A stretch of 44,590 nt of DNA, from the NCBI GenBank assembly GCA_900318195.1, contig ONJR01000018.1, positions 1-44,590 of the forward strand, in the 5' to 3' direction. Below, in pieces: positions 18,257-27,510 of this stretch. A program made the position numbers and the translations under genes. Position 1 is the stretch's first letter, and every line of letters starts with the position of its first letter. The notes under the pieces were generated by a model. That model searched no databases, had not been told where the DNA came from, and saw only the letters and a program-made list of their open reading frames with translations. Source of the DNA: an uncultured Planctomycetota bacterium. Its GTDB lineage: Bacteria; Planctomycetota; Planctomycetia; Pirellulales; Thermoguttaceae.

Positions 18257-18418
18257 GTGTTCGCGTTAAGTAGGGACGCTATTCGCGTCGCCTTGCGCGA
18301 GCGTGCTTTGGACACGGCGACGGCGGCTTTGACGCTTTACACAGGTCGACGCGACGCACGCAAGCGTTTTGCGCGCGCGTTGACTAAGGTAATCCAAAAC
18401 GATATTGAAGACGATTAA
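18257..18418 (+). CDS. Possible small basic protein, stop overlapping nusA start
   Basis: A 53-codon frame starts at a GTG at 18257, just downstream of the predicted promoter, and ends in TAA that shares its last base with the nusA ATG (TAATG). Codon choice (GCG, CGC, GAC, TTG) matches neighbouring genes. The peptide is Arg/Ala-rich, with RDARKRFARALTKVIQND and an acidic end. In many bacteria rimP occupies this place before nusA; this peptide is far too short for RimP and shows no similarity I can see. There is no clear ribosome binding site, so it could be a chance frame or a coupling leader peptide. Confidence 0.4.
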   Translation: MFALSRDAIRVALRERALDTATAALTLYTGRRDARKRFARALTKVIQNDIEDD

Positions 18419-20046
18419 TGAATCCAGACGAAATCCTCAGGCTAGTCGAACAGATCAATCTCGAGTCGGGAGTTGAGAAGGAAGTTATATTTTGCGCGAT
18501 TGAAAACGCGTTGCTGACGGTTGCTCAACATCGCGGTACGGGCGCGAACGATCATGCGTATAGCGTAACGATCGATCGGCAGACGGGCGAGATTTGCATA
18601 TTCCGCGACGGCGTGCCAATGAAGCTGTCCGATGTGATTGAACGAACGGGCGCAATTACGGCGCGTCAAATAATCGCGCAGCGGATTCGTGAAGAAGAAC
18701 GCGCGAAGTTTTATGAAAACAACGTGCATCGTCAAGGCGAACTCGTGTTGGCAGAAGCTACTCGAGTTGGACGCGACGGCGTTTTCTTTACGATCGACGG
18801 TTCCATCGAGGCGTATTTGCCAAACGCCAATAAGGTTCGCGGCGAAGTCTATATGCCGCGCGAGCCAAAGGAGAAGGATTCGTCGAAGGACGGCGGTCGT
18901 GGACGCGCGGTTACGACGCCCGAGCAACAGGAAAAGCGGCCAAAGAAAGTTCGCCGGTTCTGGTGCATAATCGAGAAGATAGAGGCGAATCCTCCGCGCA
19001 ATAAGGACGGTCGACTCCCGCAGACAACGCTCACGCGTAAGAGCCCGAGATTACTGGAGCGCTTATTCGAAAGCGAATGTCCTGAAATTAAGACGGGTCA
19101 GATCAAAATTGTGAGTTGCGCGCGCGCGCCCGGTCAGCGCGCTAAGATTGCTGTGAAGGCTGAAGATCCTAGCTTTACCGAAGAAGACGTTAAAGGCGCC
19201 TGTATCGGCAAGCGTAGCGAGCGTTGTAACGCAGTCAGTAAAAGACTGCGCGGAATCGAAGTTACCATCGACGGCGACAAGGAGATTTCACGCACAGACG
19301 CGCCGGGTCCGGGATCTGATGAGAAAATTGACGTCATCTTCTGGAATCCCGACGAGATGGAGTTTATTCGTAACGCGCTGAAGCCCGCAAACGTCGACGA
19401 CATTATTTTGTGTCCGCGACTTGACCGTGCGATCATCCTGGTCAATTCGAAGGAACGCAGTCTCGCGATCGGTTCCGGCGGTCAGAATGTTAAACTCGCC
19501 AAGAAGCTCTGCGGCTGGGAACTTGAAATCCTGAGAAGCGACGAGCAGAAGAACGAACTTGACGAGCTTCTCGGTCGCGCCACGCAGAACTTCCAGACGA
19601 TTCCGGGTTTAACGCCTGAAAACGTCGAAGCGCTTATTAGCGAAGGTTTTCTCTCCTTCGACGATCTGACGAATTTAGAGATACAGGACGTTGCCGAAAT
19701 ATGCGGCGTTTCTTCGGAACTTGCCGAGCAAACAATCGATTATGCCGAGACGATCGCTACGCGGATCGAGAACCTTACGGAGTCCTCAGAAACAGGTCGT
19801 AGCTCTGTCAAACCGCCAGCGCTTCGTCCGGAAGTCGTCGATTTGTTGGCGATCGGCGGCGTCGAAAACTTGGACGCGCTCGTCAAAATGAGTAAGGAAG
19901 CGCTCGTTGAACAGTGCGGTTTGTTGCTTGATCAGGCGGACGAGGTCGTCCGAAGCGTACAAAGTTGGCAAGAGGCAAAGGCTCTCAAAGCCAGAGAAAG
20001 AGAGAAGAGGAGCGGACGTTCGAATTCCGGTTCGCTACGGCGTTAG
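18418..20046 (+). CDS. nusA: Transcription termination/antitermination factor NusA
   Basis: RNA polymerase-associated factor controlling pausing, termination and antitermination. The 542-residue protein has the NusA N-terminal domain (about 1-125), an S1 domain, two KH domains and C-terminal helix-hairpin-helix repeats (IPGLTPENVEALISEGF and a second copy near 475). KH2 has an intact GSGG loop in LAIGSGGQNVKLAKK. KH1 instead reads GACIGKRSERC, so the last Gly of its GXXG loop is Ser. There is a basic, charged insert after the first S1 strands (about 145-180) and a loop insert in KH1 containing ISRTDAPGPGSDEK. It begins at TAATG, overlapping the small upstream frame. infB and rbfA follow, the usual bacterial order. 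Confidence 0.96.
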   Translation: MNPDEILRLVEQINLESGVEKEVIFCAIENALLTVAQHRGTGANDHAYSVTIDRQTGEICIFRDGVPMKLSDVIERTGAITARQIIAQRIREEERAKFYENNVHRQGELVLAEATRVGRDGVFFTIDGSIEAYLPNANKVRGEVYMPREPKEKDSSKDGGRGRAVTTPEQQEKRPKKVRRFWCIIEKIEANPPRNKDGRLPQTTLTRKSPRLLERLFESECPEIKTGQIKIVSCARAPGQRAKIAVKAEDPSFTEEDVKGACIGKRSERCNAVSKRLRGIEVTIDGDKEISRTDAPGPGSDEKIDVIFWNPDEMEFIRNALKPANVDDIILCPRLDRAIILVNSKERSLAIGSGGQNVKLAKKLCGWELEILRSDEQKNELDELLGRATQNFQTIPGLTPENVEALISEGFLSFDDLTNLEIQDVAEICGVSSELAEQTIDYAETIATRIENLTESSETGRSSVKPPALRPEVVDLLAIGGVENLDALVKMSKEALVEQCGLLLDQADEVVRSVQSWQEAKALKAREREKRSGRSNSGSLRR

Positions 20047-20392
20047 TCGCGACTTCGCCTAGACGCTACGGTTGACGCTCGTGTTTCAGTTGTCGACTGC
20101 GCTAGGCGAACGTTAGGTCGATTTGCGCGTAGCGCGGATTCAGTGAGTGAGATTGTCAATGGGATCGCGCTAAGACTTGCGGTTCCTTCATGTCGATAAG
20201 ACGCCATACTCAGTAAGTTGCTTATGAGACCAAGCGTCAATTAATCCCGACCGAGAAAGTAGCGCGCCGACGCGCCGCGCTTTTGCGAAAGCCTACTCGG
20301 GCGGCGCCGTATGATTAGCGTCCGTTAGTTGCGAGTTCTGCGTCGTATGGTCGCAGAGCGATTTTATCAGCCAGATTTTGTGAGATACGGAA
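20047..20392. other. Spacer between nusA and infB with a 9-bp inverted repeat
   Basis: This 346-base interval has no convincing gene. TTCGCCTAG (20054-20062) and CTAGGCGAA (20102-20110) can pair across a 39-base loop just after the nusA stop. There is no T tract, so it is more likely an RNA structure or processing site than a terminator. The words CGTTAG and CGTTAGG also recur on either side of it. Confidence 0.5.
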
Positions 20393-23300
20393 TTGTCAAT
20401 TAGAATTTTTGAACTAGCTAAGCAATTGTCGCAAGAGAGCAAGAATATTATTGCGGCTTGTAAGGCGCTCGGCTTAAGGGGCGAAAAGAAATTTTATATC
20501 TTTACCTCGCTGAATGAAGACGAGGAGAGGCGTGTTGTCGAATATATTACCGGTCAAAATAAGACGGCGGCTCCTGCAGGGCGCGGCGCGACTAAACAGT
20601 TTGTTGAGGAAGACAAGTCGTTTATCCCGCAACCCCCTAAGCCGACCTTTCAACCTGGTAAGATACGCATAATTCAACCAGCGCGCGGTCGGCTTTCTGA
20701 AGTTGATCCGACGGTGCGAACGCATGTCGACGTCGTTTCGACGAATACGCCGTTCGTCCCAATTCCGCCGGTTCCCGAACCTACTCCTGAAATAGCGCCT
20801 GTCGTTCCCGTTTCTAGCGAACCAACGTCGGCGACTACGCCCGCGCGGATTGACCCCGAAGTAGAGCCCGAAGAACGCGCGCAGAGTTCGAACCCAGACG
20901 AAGTTCAATCGAATTCGACCAACGAGGTTGTCGACGCGCCGGCTACGGTCGAGCCGACGTCCTCGGAGGAGACGCAGAACGACGTCTCAGACGCGTCCAC
21001 CTCGGGCGAAGAGACTCAACCAGCGCATGAGATTGAGCAGATTTCTGTCGGTTCCGACTCTGCGCAGGGAGCCGAAGGGTATGCCGTGAACCAGGAGGAT
21101 TCGACTGCGGCGCAAGTAGACGTCGAGCCGACCGTCGATCAGAGCACTCCGATTGTAGTTGAGCCTCAGCCGCAAAGCGACTCGAGGGAAAGCGAAGGAC
21201 AAGCGCCTGCAACAGCTGCGGTTACCGTCGAGGCGGAACCTGTTGCTGAAGGCGGTCCCAGCGACGCTGAAAAAGATAAGGATAAGAAGGCGCAGGACGC
21301 TGAAACAGCAAAGCGCGAATCTGTCAGCTCGGGAAAGGACGACGAACAAGCGACGAACATAGCGCGCAAACCTCCGTTGCACGACGTTCTATCAAGACGA
21401 GACGGGGCTAACAGCGGTTCCCAAGCGTCGACGAAGAATGATTCGCGGAATAATTCCAAGCGACCGCGAGAGCGCGATTTTAACGGTAGGAAAGGTCGTA
21501 ATCCTGAGCCTCCAAAACCTACGCGCCCGGCGCCGGTTACCTCGTCTTTTATCTCGCAACTTGAGCATGACGCGCAAGCTATGTCCGCGATGGCGCCGCC
21601 GCCGCCGATGGCGTCGCAATCGAGTTCTCGCGTGCGTGTTCTAGGACAGCCGCAACGCAAAAAGGACGACGCGAACGCTTCCGCGCCTTCGTCCAAGCCG
21701 AACGGTAATAAGGGTCATGAGGTCGCCGTACACCTCGCGCCGATGCCGACGCAACCGGTAAAGGCGCCGAAGGTCGAAAAAGAGCCGGTCGCTCAAAAAC
21801 CAGAGGCGCGTCTTTCTGCCGAGGCGTTGCGCGCTGTAGCAAACGGTGGAGCGGTCTCCGGTCCATTAATGAAGCATTTGCGATCCGCTACTGATCGTTC
21901 AACCGGCAACGCGACCGGCGCTAAGACAGACCGACGCGACGGAAACGGGCGCGGCGACGCGAAGTTCGGACGCGCCGAGCTAGCTGAGGAGCGCGATCGT
22001 AACGAAAAGGGTAAGAAGAAGTCGGGTCGCGATCGCGACGATTCCGGTTCGCGCGGCAATAAAACGCGGCGTAGCGGCAACGATCAGATGCGTTATCGCG
22101 TTGGATCGGGCGACGAAGAGGACGATCGATATTCTAGCCGCACAGGCTCGCGTTCGCGACGAGATAAAACGGCGCGAACCGTCGTCACGGCTCCGCGTAA
22201 GAACGACGTTGTGATCGAGCTGCCCTGTACTTCGCGCCAGTTTGCAGAAGCGACGGGTCTATCAGTTGCGGCGATTATTAAGAAACTAATGGAATTCGAG
22301 GTTCTCGCGCCGCAGAATAGTCCGCTTGACGTCGACGTGATTAATCTTCTTATCGACGCCTTCGAGCTTAAAGCGACGATTAAAAAAGAAGCGACGCTCG
22401 AGGAAATGTACGTCGATTCCGCGTATGATCAAGAGGATCCGCCCGAGACGCTCAAACCGCGAGCGCCGGTCGTTACATTCCTAGGACACGTGGATCACGG
22501 TAAGACGTCGTTGCTTGACCGTATTCTCAATCTCCATGTCGTTTCCGGCGAGAGCGGAGGTATTACGCAGCATATTCGCGCCTATCAGATTGTAACCGCA
22601 GGCGGTCCCGTAACGTTCGTTGACACGCCCGGACATGAAGCGTTTACCGCAATGCGCGCGCGCGGCGCGAACTGTACGGATATTGCCGTACTTGTCGTTG
22701 CGGCCGACGACGGCGTTATGCCGCAAACGGAAGAGGCTATTAGCCACGCGAAAGCGGCGGGCGTCCCAATTGTCGTCGCGCTTAATAAGATGGACTTGCC
22801 AGGCGTCAATCCCGACAAAGTCGTGCAGGAGCTTGCGTCGAACGATCTCATGCCGAGCGAGTGGGGCGGCGACGTTGAGATTGTGCATACGAGCGCGATA
22901 ACCGGCATGGGCGTCGATAAATTGCTCGAGACGCTTCTGCTTGTGGCGGAATTGCACGAGTTAAAAGCTAATCCTGATCGTCCCGCGATGGGGGTTGTGC
23001 TCGAATCCTCGTTGCAGCAGGGCGAGGGCGTTCTATGTAAGGCGCTTGTTCAAAAAGGCACGTTGCGTCGCGGCGACGTCGTGCTGTGCGGTTCCTCTTA
23101 TGGACGCGTGCGCGCTATGAACGACACGACCTCTCCGAATAAACGTATTAAAGAAGCGGGACCAAGTTGTCCGGTTACGATTTCTGGTCTCGACACGCCT
23201 CCGGAAGCCGGTAGTAAGTTTGTTGTGCTGGAAGACATAACCGTGGCGCGTCAGATAGCGGAAGAGCGTCAGGCGCGTTCGCGCGAGATCGAGCTTGCGA

Positions 23301-24010
23301 ATTCGCAGTCGCACGTTACGCTTGAAAGCCTCTTTGAACGCATTAAATCGGCGCGAACCGAGCAGACGCTCAATGTGATTATTCGCGCGGACGTGCGAGG
23401 GTCGATTGAAGCGATCCGAAAAGAGCTCGGCAAACTGGAGCATCCGGAAGTCAAGGTTAAGATCCTACAGGCGTCTGTAGGCGGTATTACCGAAGCGGAC
23501 GTGCATCTTGCGGACGCGTCGGACGCGATTATCGTCGGGTTCAACGTCGTTCCTGAAGAGAACGCGCGCGCGCTTGCCGAAACGAAGAAGGTTCAGATCC
23601 GCCGATACGACGTTATCTATAAACTTACGGAAGATATTCGCGCGGCTTTGGAAGGTATGCTTAAGCCGATCGAGCAGGTCAAGGAACTTGGTCGCGCAGT
23701 TGTTCAGCGCGCGTTTAATATAAGCCGCGTCGGCGTTATTGCCGGATGTCGCGTAATTTACGGCGTTATCGAGCGTGATTGCCGTATTCGCGTCATTCGC
23801 GACAGTCGTATCATTGGCGAGTATCCGCTTGAGACGCTTAAGCGTGAGAAAGACGACGCGCGCGAAGTGCGCGAAGGATACGAATGCGGTATGAAGCTGA
23901 AAAACTTCAACGACGTCAAAGAAGGAGACGTTCTCGAAGCGTATAAGATAGAAGAAGTCGCGCGGTCGTTTGACGAGTCGTCGACCGGTGGCAAGTCGTC
24001 TTCGCGCTAG
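20393..24010 (+). CDS. infB: Translation initiation factor IF-2
   Basis: GTPase that brings initiator tRNA to the 30S subunit and promotes subunit joining. It is very long (1205 residues). An IF2_N domain opens it (1-50, [12 protein letters not shown]). About 550 residues of disordered Pro/Glu/Thr/Ser-rich, then Arg/Lys/Gly-rich linker follow, and a second IF2_N domain lies near 605-660. The G domain has G1 GHVDHGKT, G2 [11 protein letters not shown]3 DTPGHEAF, G4 NKMD and G5 TSAI, followed by domains II-IV. The start is TTG: an in-frame TGA lies four codons upstream and no ATG or GTG lies between, while the IF2_N domain begins exactly here. An ACGGA-like site lies just upstream. The rare start codon may lower translation. 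Confidence 0.97.
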   Translation: MSIRIFELAKQLSQESKNIIAACKALGLRGEKKFYIFTSLNEDEERRVVEYITGQNKTAAPAGRGATKQFVEEDKSFIPQPPKPTFQPGKIRIIQPARGRLSEVDPTVRTHVDVVSTNTPFVPIPPVPEPTPEIAPVVPVSSEPTSATTPARIDPEVEPEERAQSSNPDEVQSNSTNEVVDAPATVEPTSSEETQNDVSDASTSGEETQPAHEIEQISVGSDSAQGAEGYAVNQEDSTAAQVDVEPTVDQSTPIVVEPQPQSDSRESEGQAPATAAVTVEAEPVAEGGPSDAEKDKDKKAQDAETAKRESVSSGKDDEQATNIARKPPLHDVLSRRDGANSGSQASTKNDSRNNSKRPRERDFNGRKGRNPEPPKPTRPAPVTSSFISQLEHDAQAMSAMAPPPPMASQSSSRVRVLGQPQRKKDDANASAPSSKPNGNKGHEVAVHLAPMPTQPVKAPKVEKEPVAQKPEARLSAEALRAVANGGAVSGPLMKHLRSATDRSTGNATGAKTDRRDGNGRGDAKFGRAELAEERDRNEKGKKKSGRDRDDSGSRGNKTRRSGNDQMRYRVGSGDEEDDRYSSRTGSRSRRDKTARTVVTAPRKNDVVIELPCTSRQFAEATGLSVAAIIKKLMEFEVLAPQNSPLDVDVINLLIDAFELKATIKKEATLEEMYVDSAYDQEDPPETLKPRAPVVTFLGHVDHGKTSLLDRILNLHVVSGESGGITQHIRAYQIVTAGGPVTFVDTPGHEAFTAMRARGANCTDIAVLVVAADDGVMPQTEEAISHAKAAGVPIVVALNKMDLPGVNPDKVVQELASNDLMPSEWGGDVEIVHTSAITGMGVDKLLETLLLVAELHELKANPDRPAMGVVLESSLQQGEGVLCKALVQKGTLRRGDVVLCGSSYGRVRAMNDTTSPNKRIKEAGPSCPVTISGLDTPPEAGSKFVVLEDITVARQIAEERQARSREIELANSQSHVTLESLFERIKSARTEQTLNVIIRADVRGSIEAIRKELGKLEHPEVKVKILQASVGGITEADVHLADASDAIIVGFNVVPEENARALAETKKVQIRRYDVIYKLTEDIRAALEGMLKPIEQVKELGRAVVQRAFNISRVGVIAGCRVIYGVIERDCRIRVIRDSRIIGEYPLETLKREKDDAREVREGYECGMKLKNFNDVKEGDVLEAYKIEEVARSFDESSTGGKSSSR

Positions 24011-24118
24011 GGAGAACTGTTGCGTTTGTTGTGAAATAGCGCGCTAGCCAATATAGCGCTAGCGCATGGAGACGCCGGTGGCGATTCGCGACCGACGTCC
24101 GAGTAAGGAAGGATTGTT

Positions 24119-24568
24119 ATGGCGTCAAGACGAGCATTAAAAGCCGCCGAAGCGATTAGAAAAGTAGTCGCCACAGCTATTTTGACCGATATTAAGGATC
24201 CGCGCGTGCAGAACGCGACAATAACCAAGGTCGAAGTTTCGCCCGATATGCGGATCGCGAAGGTCTTTTTCATGACGACGGGCGGCGAGACGAAGGAACG
24301 GCTCATACAACAGGGTCTCAAGAGCGCGGCGGGTTACCTTCAGCAGAAGTGTTCCAAGCGAATTGAAACGCGTTACACGCCGACCCTTGTTTTTGAGGTC
24401 GATAAGGGCGTTAAGAATCTTGTGGCGGTTACTCAGATTCTTGCCGAGGAACGTTCGCAACGCGAGGCGGAAGCGTCGTCGTCGGCGGACGCTGATACCG
24501 AAGAAGGCGTCGACGGCGATGAGTTTGCCGAGGCGGACGACGAAGAAGATTCGTCGTCCGACGATTAA
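24119..24568 (+). CDS. rbfA: 30S ribosome-binding factor RbfA
   Basis: Assists late maturation of the 30S subunit near the 5' end of 16S rRNA. Residues 1-110 form the RbfA KH-like domain, with ILTDIKDPRVQNATITKVEVSPD and the family AKVFF strand. The last 35 residues are almost all Glu, Asp, Ala and Ser, an acidic tail not needed for the fold. AAGGAAGG precedes the ATG. Third gene of the nusA-infB-rbfA block, 108 bases after infB. Confidence 0.95.
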   Translation: MASRRALKAAEAIRKVVATAILTDIKDPRVQNATITKVEVSPDMRIAKVFFMTTGGETKERLIQQGLKSAAGYLQQKCSKRIETRYTPTLVFEVDKGVKNLVAVTQILAEERSQREAEASSSADADTEEGVDGDEFAEADDEEDSSSDD

Positions 24569-24627
24569 CTTTTTCCTCGCTCGTTGTCTTTATAACCGTA
24601 TTAATCATTAGGAAAAGTTATAGAACT

Positions 24628-26421
24628 ATGGCTTCGCGAACTAAAGACGTCAGATCTTTAACGAAACACCTGCTGAAGCGGTATTCGAGCGCGCAACCGC
24701 TCGCGTCGAACGATCGAAAGTTGCTCGACATACTGGTATACGCGCTCTTTTTGGAAAACGGCGACTTTGAAAGAGCGCTCACGTCCTTTGATTCTCTTGA
24801 ACGGTATTTTATCGATTGGAATGAAATTCGCGTCGCCAAGGCTGACGAAATAGCCGAAGTTGTCGGCAACTATAAAGGCGCGGCGCGCGACGGCGAACGT
24901 CTGCGTCGGCTTTTGCAGTCTATCTTCGACCAGACGTTCCGCTTTGATCTCGAGGATTTGCGTACGCGCGGCGTCGACGCCTTGACTCAGTTTCTGGACG
25001 CTATTCCATATTCGACGCGCTTTATGAACGATTTCGTAAAGTTCTTCGCTTTTAACGAACCCACGCTACCCTGTTCTGAAGGTATGTTGCGCGTTCTGCG
25101 CGCCGTAGGTCTAGTTGAAGTTCGCGACGAGGCGGAGACGCCAATTTTGCCGTCAAAACGATTTACTCGCGAGGAACTTACCGAGCTCTTTATCCTTCTG
25201 TTCCAGTGCGGCGCCGATCTGGCAACGCCTGAAAAGCAGGACGAAGTGATAAAATTCCTCGCTTCCTTTGATAAATCTGCGAGTAAACGTTCACTCGAGC
25301 CGCTCGTCGAACCGAAGTGGCCCTCTGACCCGCGTGAAATTGCACGACTCTTAATTCATAAAGAAAGGGCGCGCAAGAGTCCTGCGGCTCTCAAAGACGA
25401 CGTAAGGGCGGAAGCCTACGCCGACGACGACGATGAACATGACCCAGACGAAGAACCGGGAATCACCGATCCTGAGGCTGGGGAAGAAACTATCTTGACA
25501 ATGGACAGCGCGTCTGTTTCCTCTACGACCGTGCCCGAGGAGACCGCGACGAAATCAAAACGCCGGTCTACTCTCAAAAAGAGCGCGGCTCTTAATTCGG
25601 ACGATCTAGCGCCGAATTCTAATCCGGCGGCGCTTGATCTGAACGGCGAGCGCGTCCAGGAAGCGCGCGGCGGCGTTGCGTCTGCGTCTACGGATGAGTC
25701 GAGCGATTCCGAGACGAAGAGAACGCGCGCTCCTCGCACGAAAAAGGCGGACGCTCAGTCTGTAGCGTTAGACGCTAAATCCGAGTCGCAACAAGCGGTT
25801 GAAACGGAAAGCGCAGCTGAAGACGGTAAAATTGTAAAGGGCGCTAAAAAGGCGGCAAGTAAATCGGGCGGCAAGGGGAAGGTTGCCAAGAAAGACGACG
25901 ATTCGAACGCACAAGACGAGAGTCTTAGGGGCGTTACGAGCGACGCTACTGCAGTCGTGTCCGACGCGCCGTCAGACGGTGAGAAGTCCGTTCAAGCCAA
26001 GAAGAAGTCTACCAGGAAGGTTAAGTCTCAAACTGACGACGATCTTAAAGCAGAATCATCGGTCGCAAAGTCGCAAGGTTCGACTTCCCAAGAGATAAAA
26101 ACGCCGAAAAAGTCGTCGCGCGCTACTAAAAAGTCGAGCGACGAGGACGAAGCTACGTCGTCCGCTAAAAAGAAGTCGGCGAAGCGTAAGGATGAATTGA
26201 CCAAAGATTCACAAGCGGAACCTCCCGACGGCGGCGCCTCCGTGCAGCCGAAGAAGAAGCGCGCCCGTAAATCAACGACCGCGTCAGATTCGTCTGACGC
26301 GTCCGAGAAGAACGACGTCGCTAAACAAAGCGCCGCTGCAAAAAAGAGTAAGAGTAGTTCCAAGTCTCAACAAGACGAAGAGACTAAAATACAGGAAATT
26401 CAACAGAAGAAACCACGTTAA
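24628..26421 (+). CDS. Degenerate endonuclease III-like protein with long Lys/Ser/Ala-rich tail
   Basis: Residues 1-235 resemble the HhH-GPD fold of endonuclease III: LLDILVYALFLENGDFERAL at the start and FLDAIPYSTRFMND where the hairpin should be. LPCSEGMLRVLRAVGLVE lies where the catalytic segment should be. The catalytic Lys of the hairpin and the Asp of the VDTH motif appear absent (PCSEG instead), and no iron-sulfur cysteine cluster is seen. Base-excision activity is therefore doubtful, and a DNA- or RNA-binding role is more likely. Residues from about 255 to 597 are low-complexity, first acidic, then rich in Lys, Ser and Ala with repeated KKS/KKSAK/KKKS words like histone H1 tails. It follows rbfA by 59 bases on the same strand. 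Annotation as endonuclease III by homology alone would be misleading. Confidence 0.7.
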   Translation: MASRTKDVRSLTKHLLKRYSSAQPLASNDRKLLDILVYALFLENGDFERALTSFDSLERYFIDWNEIRVAKADEIAEVVGNYKGAARDGERLRRLLQSIFDQTFRFDLEDLRTRGVDALTQFLDAIPYSTRFMNDFVKFFAFNEPTLPCSEGMLRVLRAVGLVEVRDEAETPILPSKRFTREELTELFILLFQCGADLATPEKQDEVIKFLASFDKSASKRSLEPLVEPKWPSDPREIARLLIHKERARKSPAALKDDVRAEAYADDDDEHDPDEEPGITDPEAGEETILTMDSASVSSTTVPEETATKSKRRSTLKKSAALNSDDLAPNSNPAALDLNGERVQEARGGVASASTDESSDSETKRTRAPRTKKADAQSVALDAKSESQQAVETESAAEDGKIVKGAKKAASKSGGKGKVAKKDDDSNAQDESLRGVTSDATAVVSDAPSDGEKSVQAKKKSTRKVKSQTDDDLKAESSVAKSQGSTSQEIKTPKKSSRATKKSSDEDEATSSAKKKSAKRKDELTKDSQAEPPDGGASVQPKKKRARKSTTASDSSDASEKNDVAKQSAAAKKSKSSSKSQQDEETKIQEIQQKKPR

Positions 26422-26552
26422 ATCGAGCCCGCAACAATACTTGGTCGTATAGGCGAGTTCGAAGAGATTTCCTGTGGAAGTCTTTGATAGTATCCGACTA
26501 TACGTCTGAGTAATTGACGCGACTTCCTCATGGGAATTTCGTAACGCGACGG

Positions 26553-26603
26553 TATAATAGCGCATAGCGAAGCGTTTAATCCTTCGTGTATTGAGCTTCG
26601 CTA
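26553..26603 (+). promoter_or_regulatory. Candidate yebC promoter element and leader hairpin
   Basis: A perfect TATAAT lies at 26553-26558, without a good -35 at the usual distance. Just downstream TAGCGAAGC (26565-26573) and GCTTCGCTA (26595-26603) form a 9-bp inverted repeat with a 21-base loop. The hairpin lies in the presumed yebC leader; it could also end transcription from the upstream gene. Confidence 0.4.
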
Positions 26604-26640
26604 AGTCCACGTTTAAGCATTTTTAATTGCGAGGAGTTTT

Positions 26641-27393
26641 ATGTCTGGACATTCCCATTGGGCTGGTATCAAGCACAAAAAAGCATTGATCGACGCGAAG
26701 CGCGGTAAGGAGTGGAGTAAGGTCGCGAAATCGATCATTATTGCGGCGAAGCAGGGAGGCGGCAATCCCGACGACAATATTCGTTTGCGTGCGGCTATTG
26801 CCGAGGCGCGCGCGGTGAATATGCCGAAGGATAACATTACGCGCGCGATCAAACGTGGCACAGGCGAACTCGATCCCGTCGAGTATGAAGAAGTGCTCTA
26901 CGAAGGTTACGGTCCGAATGGAATCGCCGTAATGGCGGCCGGTCTTACGGACAATCGCAATCGTACGGCGCCTGAAATCCGTAAGATATTCGAAGTCTGC
27001 GGCGGTAAACTTGGTCAGTCCGGTTGTGTGAGTTGGAACTTCGACAAAAAGGGCGTTATAGAGGTAGAGTCGGGCGCGAAGGGCGAGGAAGAAATGATGG
27101 ACCTTGCGATCGAAGCCGGCGCCGACGACGTCGAGAGCGTTGAAGACGCTTATAAAATTACGTGCGCTCCTGAAGCTTTCGATTCTGTCCTTGAATACCT
27201 CAACGGCGTTAATATTCAACCGATACACGCAGAGATCACGTACGTTCCGCGCGACGCCATGGTAATCGACGATTTGTCTGTCGCTCAAAAGGCGCTGAAG
27301 CTGACCGACGCGCTTGACGAGCATGAAGACATCCAAAATGTCTCCGCGAATTTCGTTATCGCTGAGAGCATCCTGGCGCAACTTGAAGAGTAG
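26641..27393 (+). CDS. yebC: YebC/PmpR (TACO1) family protein
   Basis: Full-length (250 residues) member of the YebC family: SGHSHWAGIKHKKALIDAKRGKEWSK at the N-terminus shows the conserved start, followed by GGGNPDDNIRLR and NMPKDNITRAIKRGTGE. Members are described as translation factors that help ribosomes through difficult stretches such as proline runs, and others as transcription regulators. GAGGAG lies 6 bases before the ATG. The position next to translation genes favours the translation role here, as an inference. Confidence 0.96.
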   Translation: MSGHSHWAGIKHKKALIDAKRGKEWSKVAKSIIIAAKQGGGNPDDNIRLRAAIAEARAVNMPKDNITRAIKRGTGELDPVEYEEVLYEGYGPNGIAVMAAGLTDNRNRTAPEIRKIFEVCGGKLGQSGCVSWNFDKKGVIEVESGAKGEEEMMDLAIEAGADDVESVEDAYKITCAPEAFDSVLEYLNGVNIQPIHAEITYVPRDAMVIDDLSVAQKALKLTDALDEHEDIQNVSANFVIAESILAQLEE

Positions 27394-27510
27394 TTCAAGC
27401 GCGCATAGCGACTTCTTGCTTGCGACATAGTACGACGAGGTCGCTGGACTGACGTCTGGCGATCTCGTTGCTTTAACTGATTTGATTCCTTTCCTAGAGA
27501 CGCCACGTAC

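Noticed and set aside
26623..27381. 252-codon frame antisense to yebC
   Set aside because: Mirror frame of a well-conserved gene; long antisense frames are common here because of the GCG/CGC codon bias, and the product resembles nothing.
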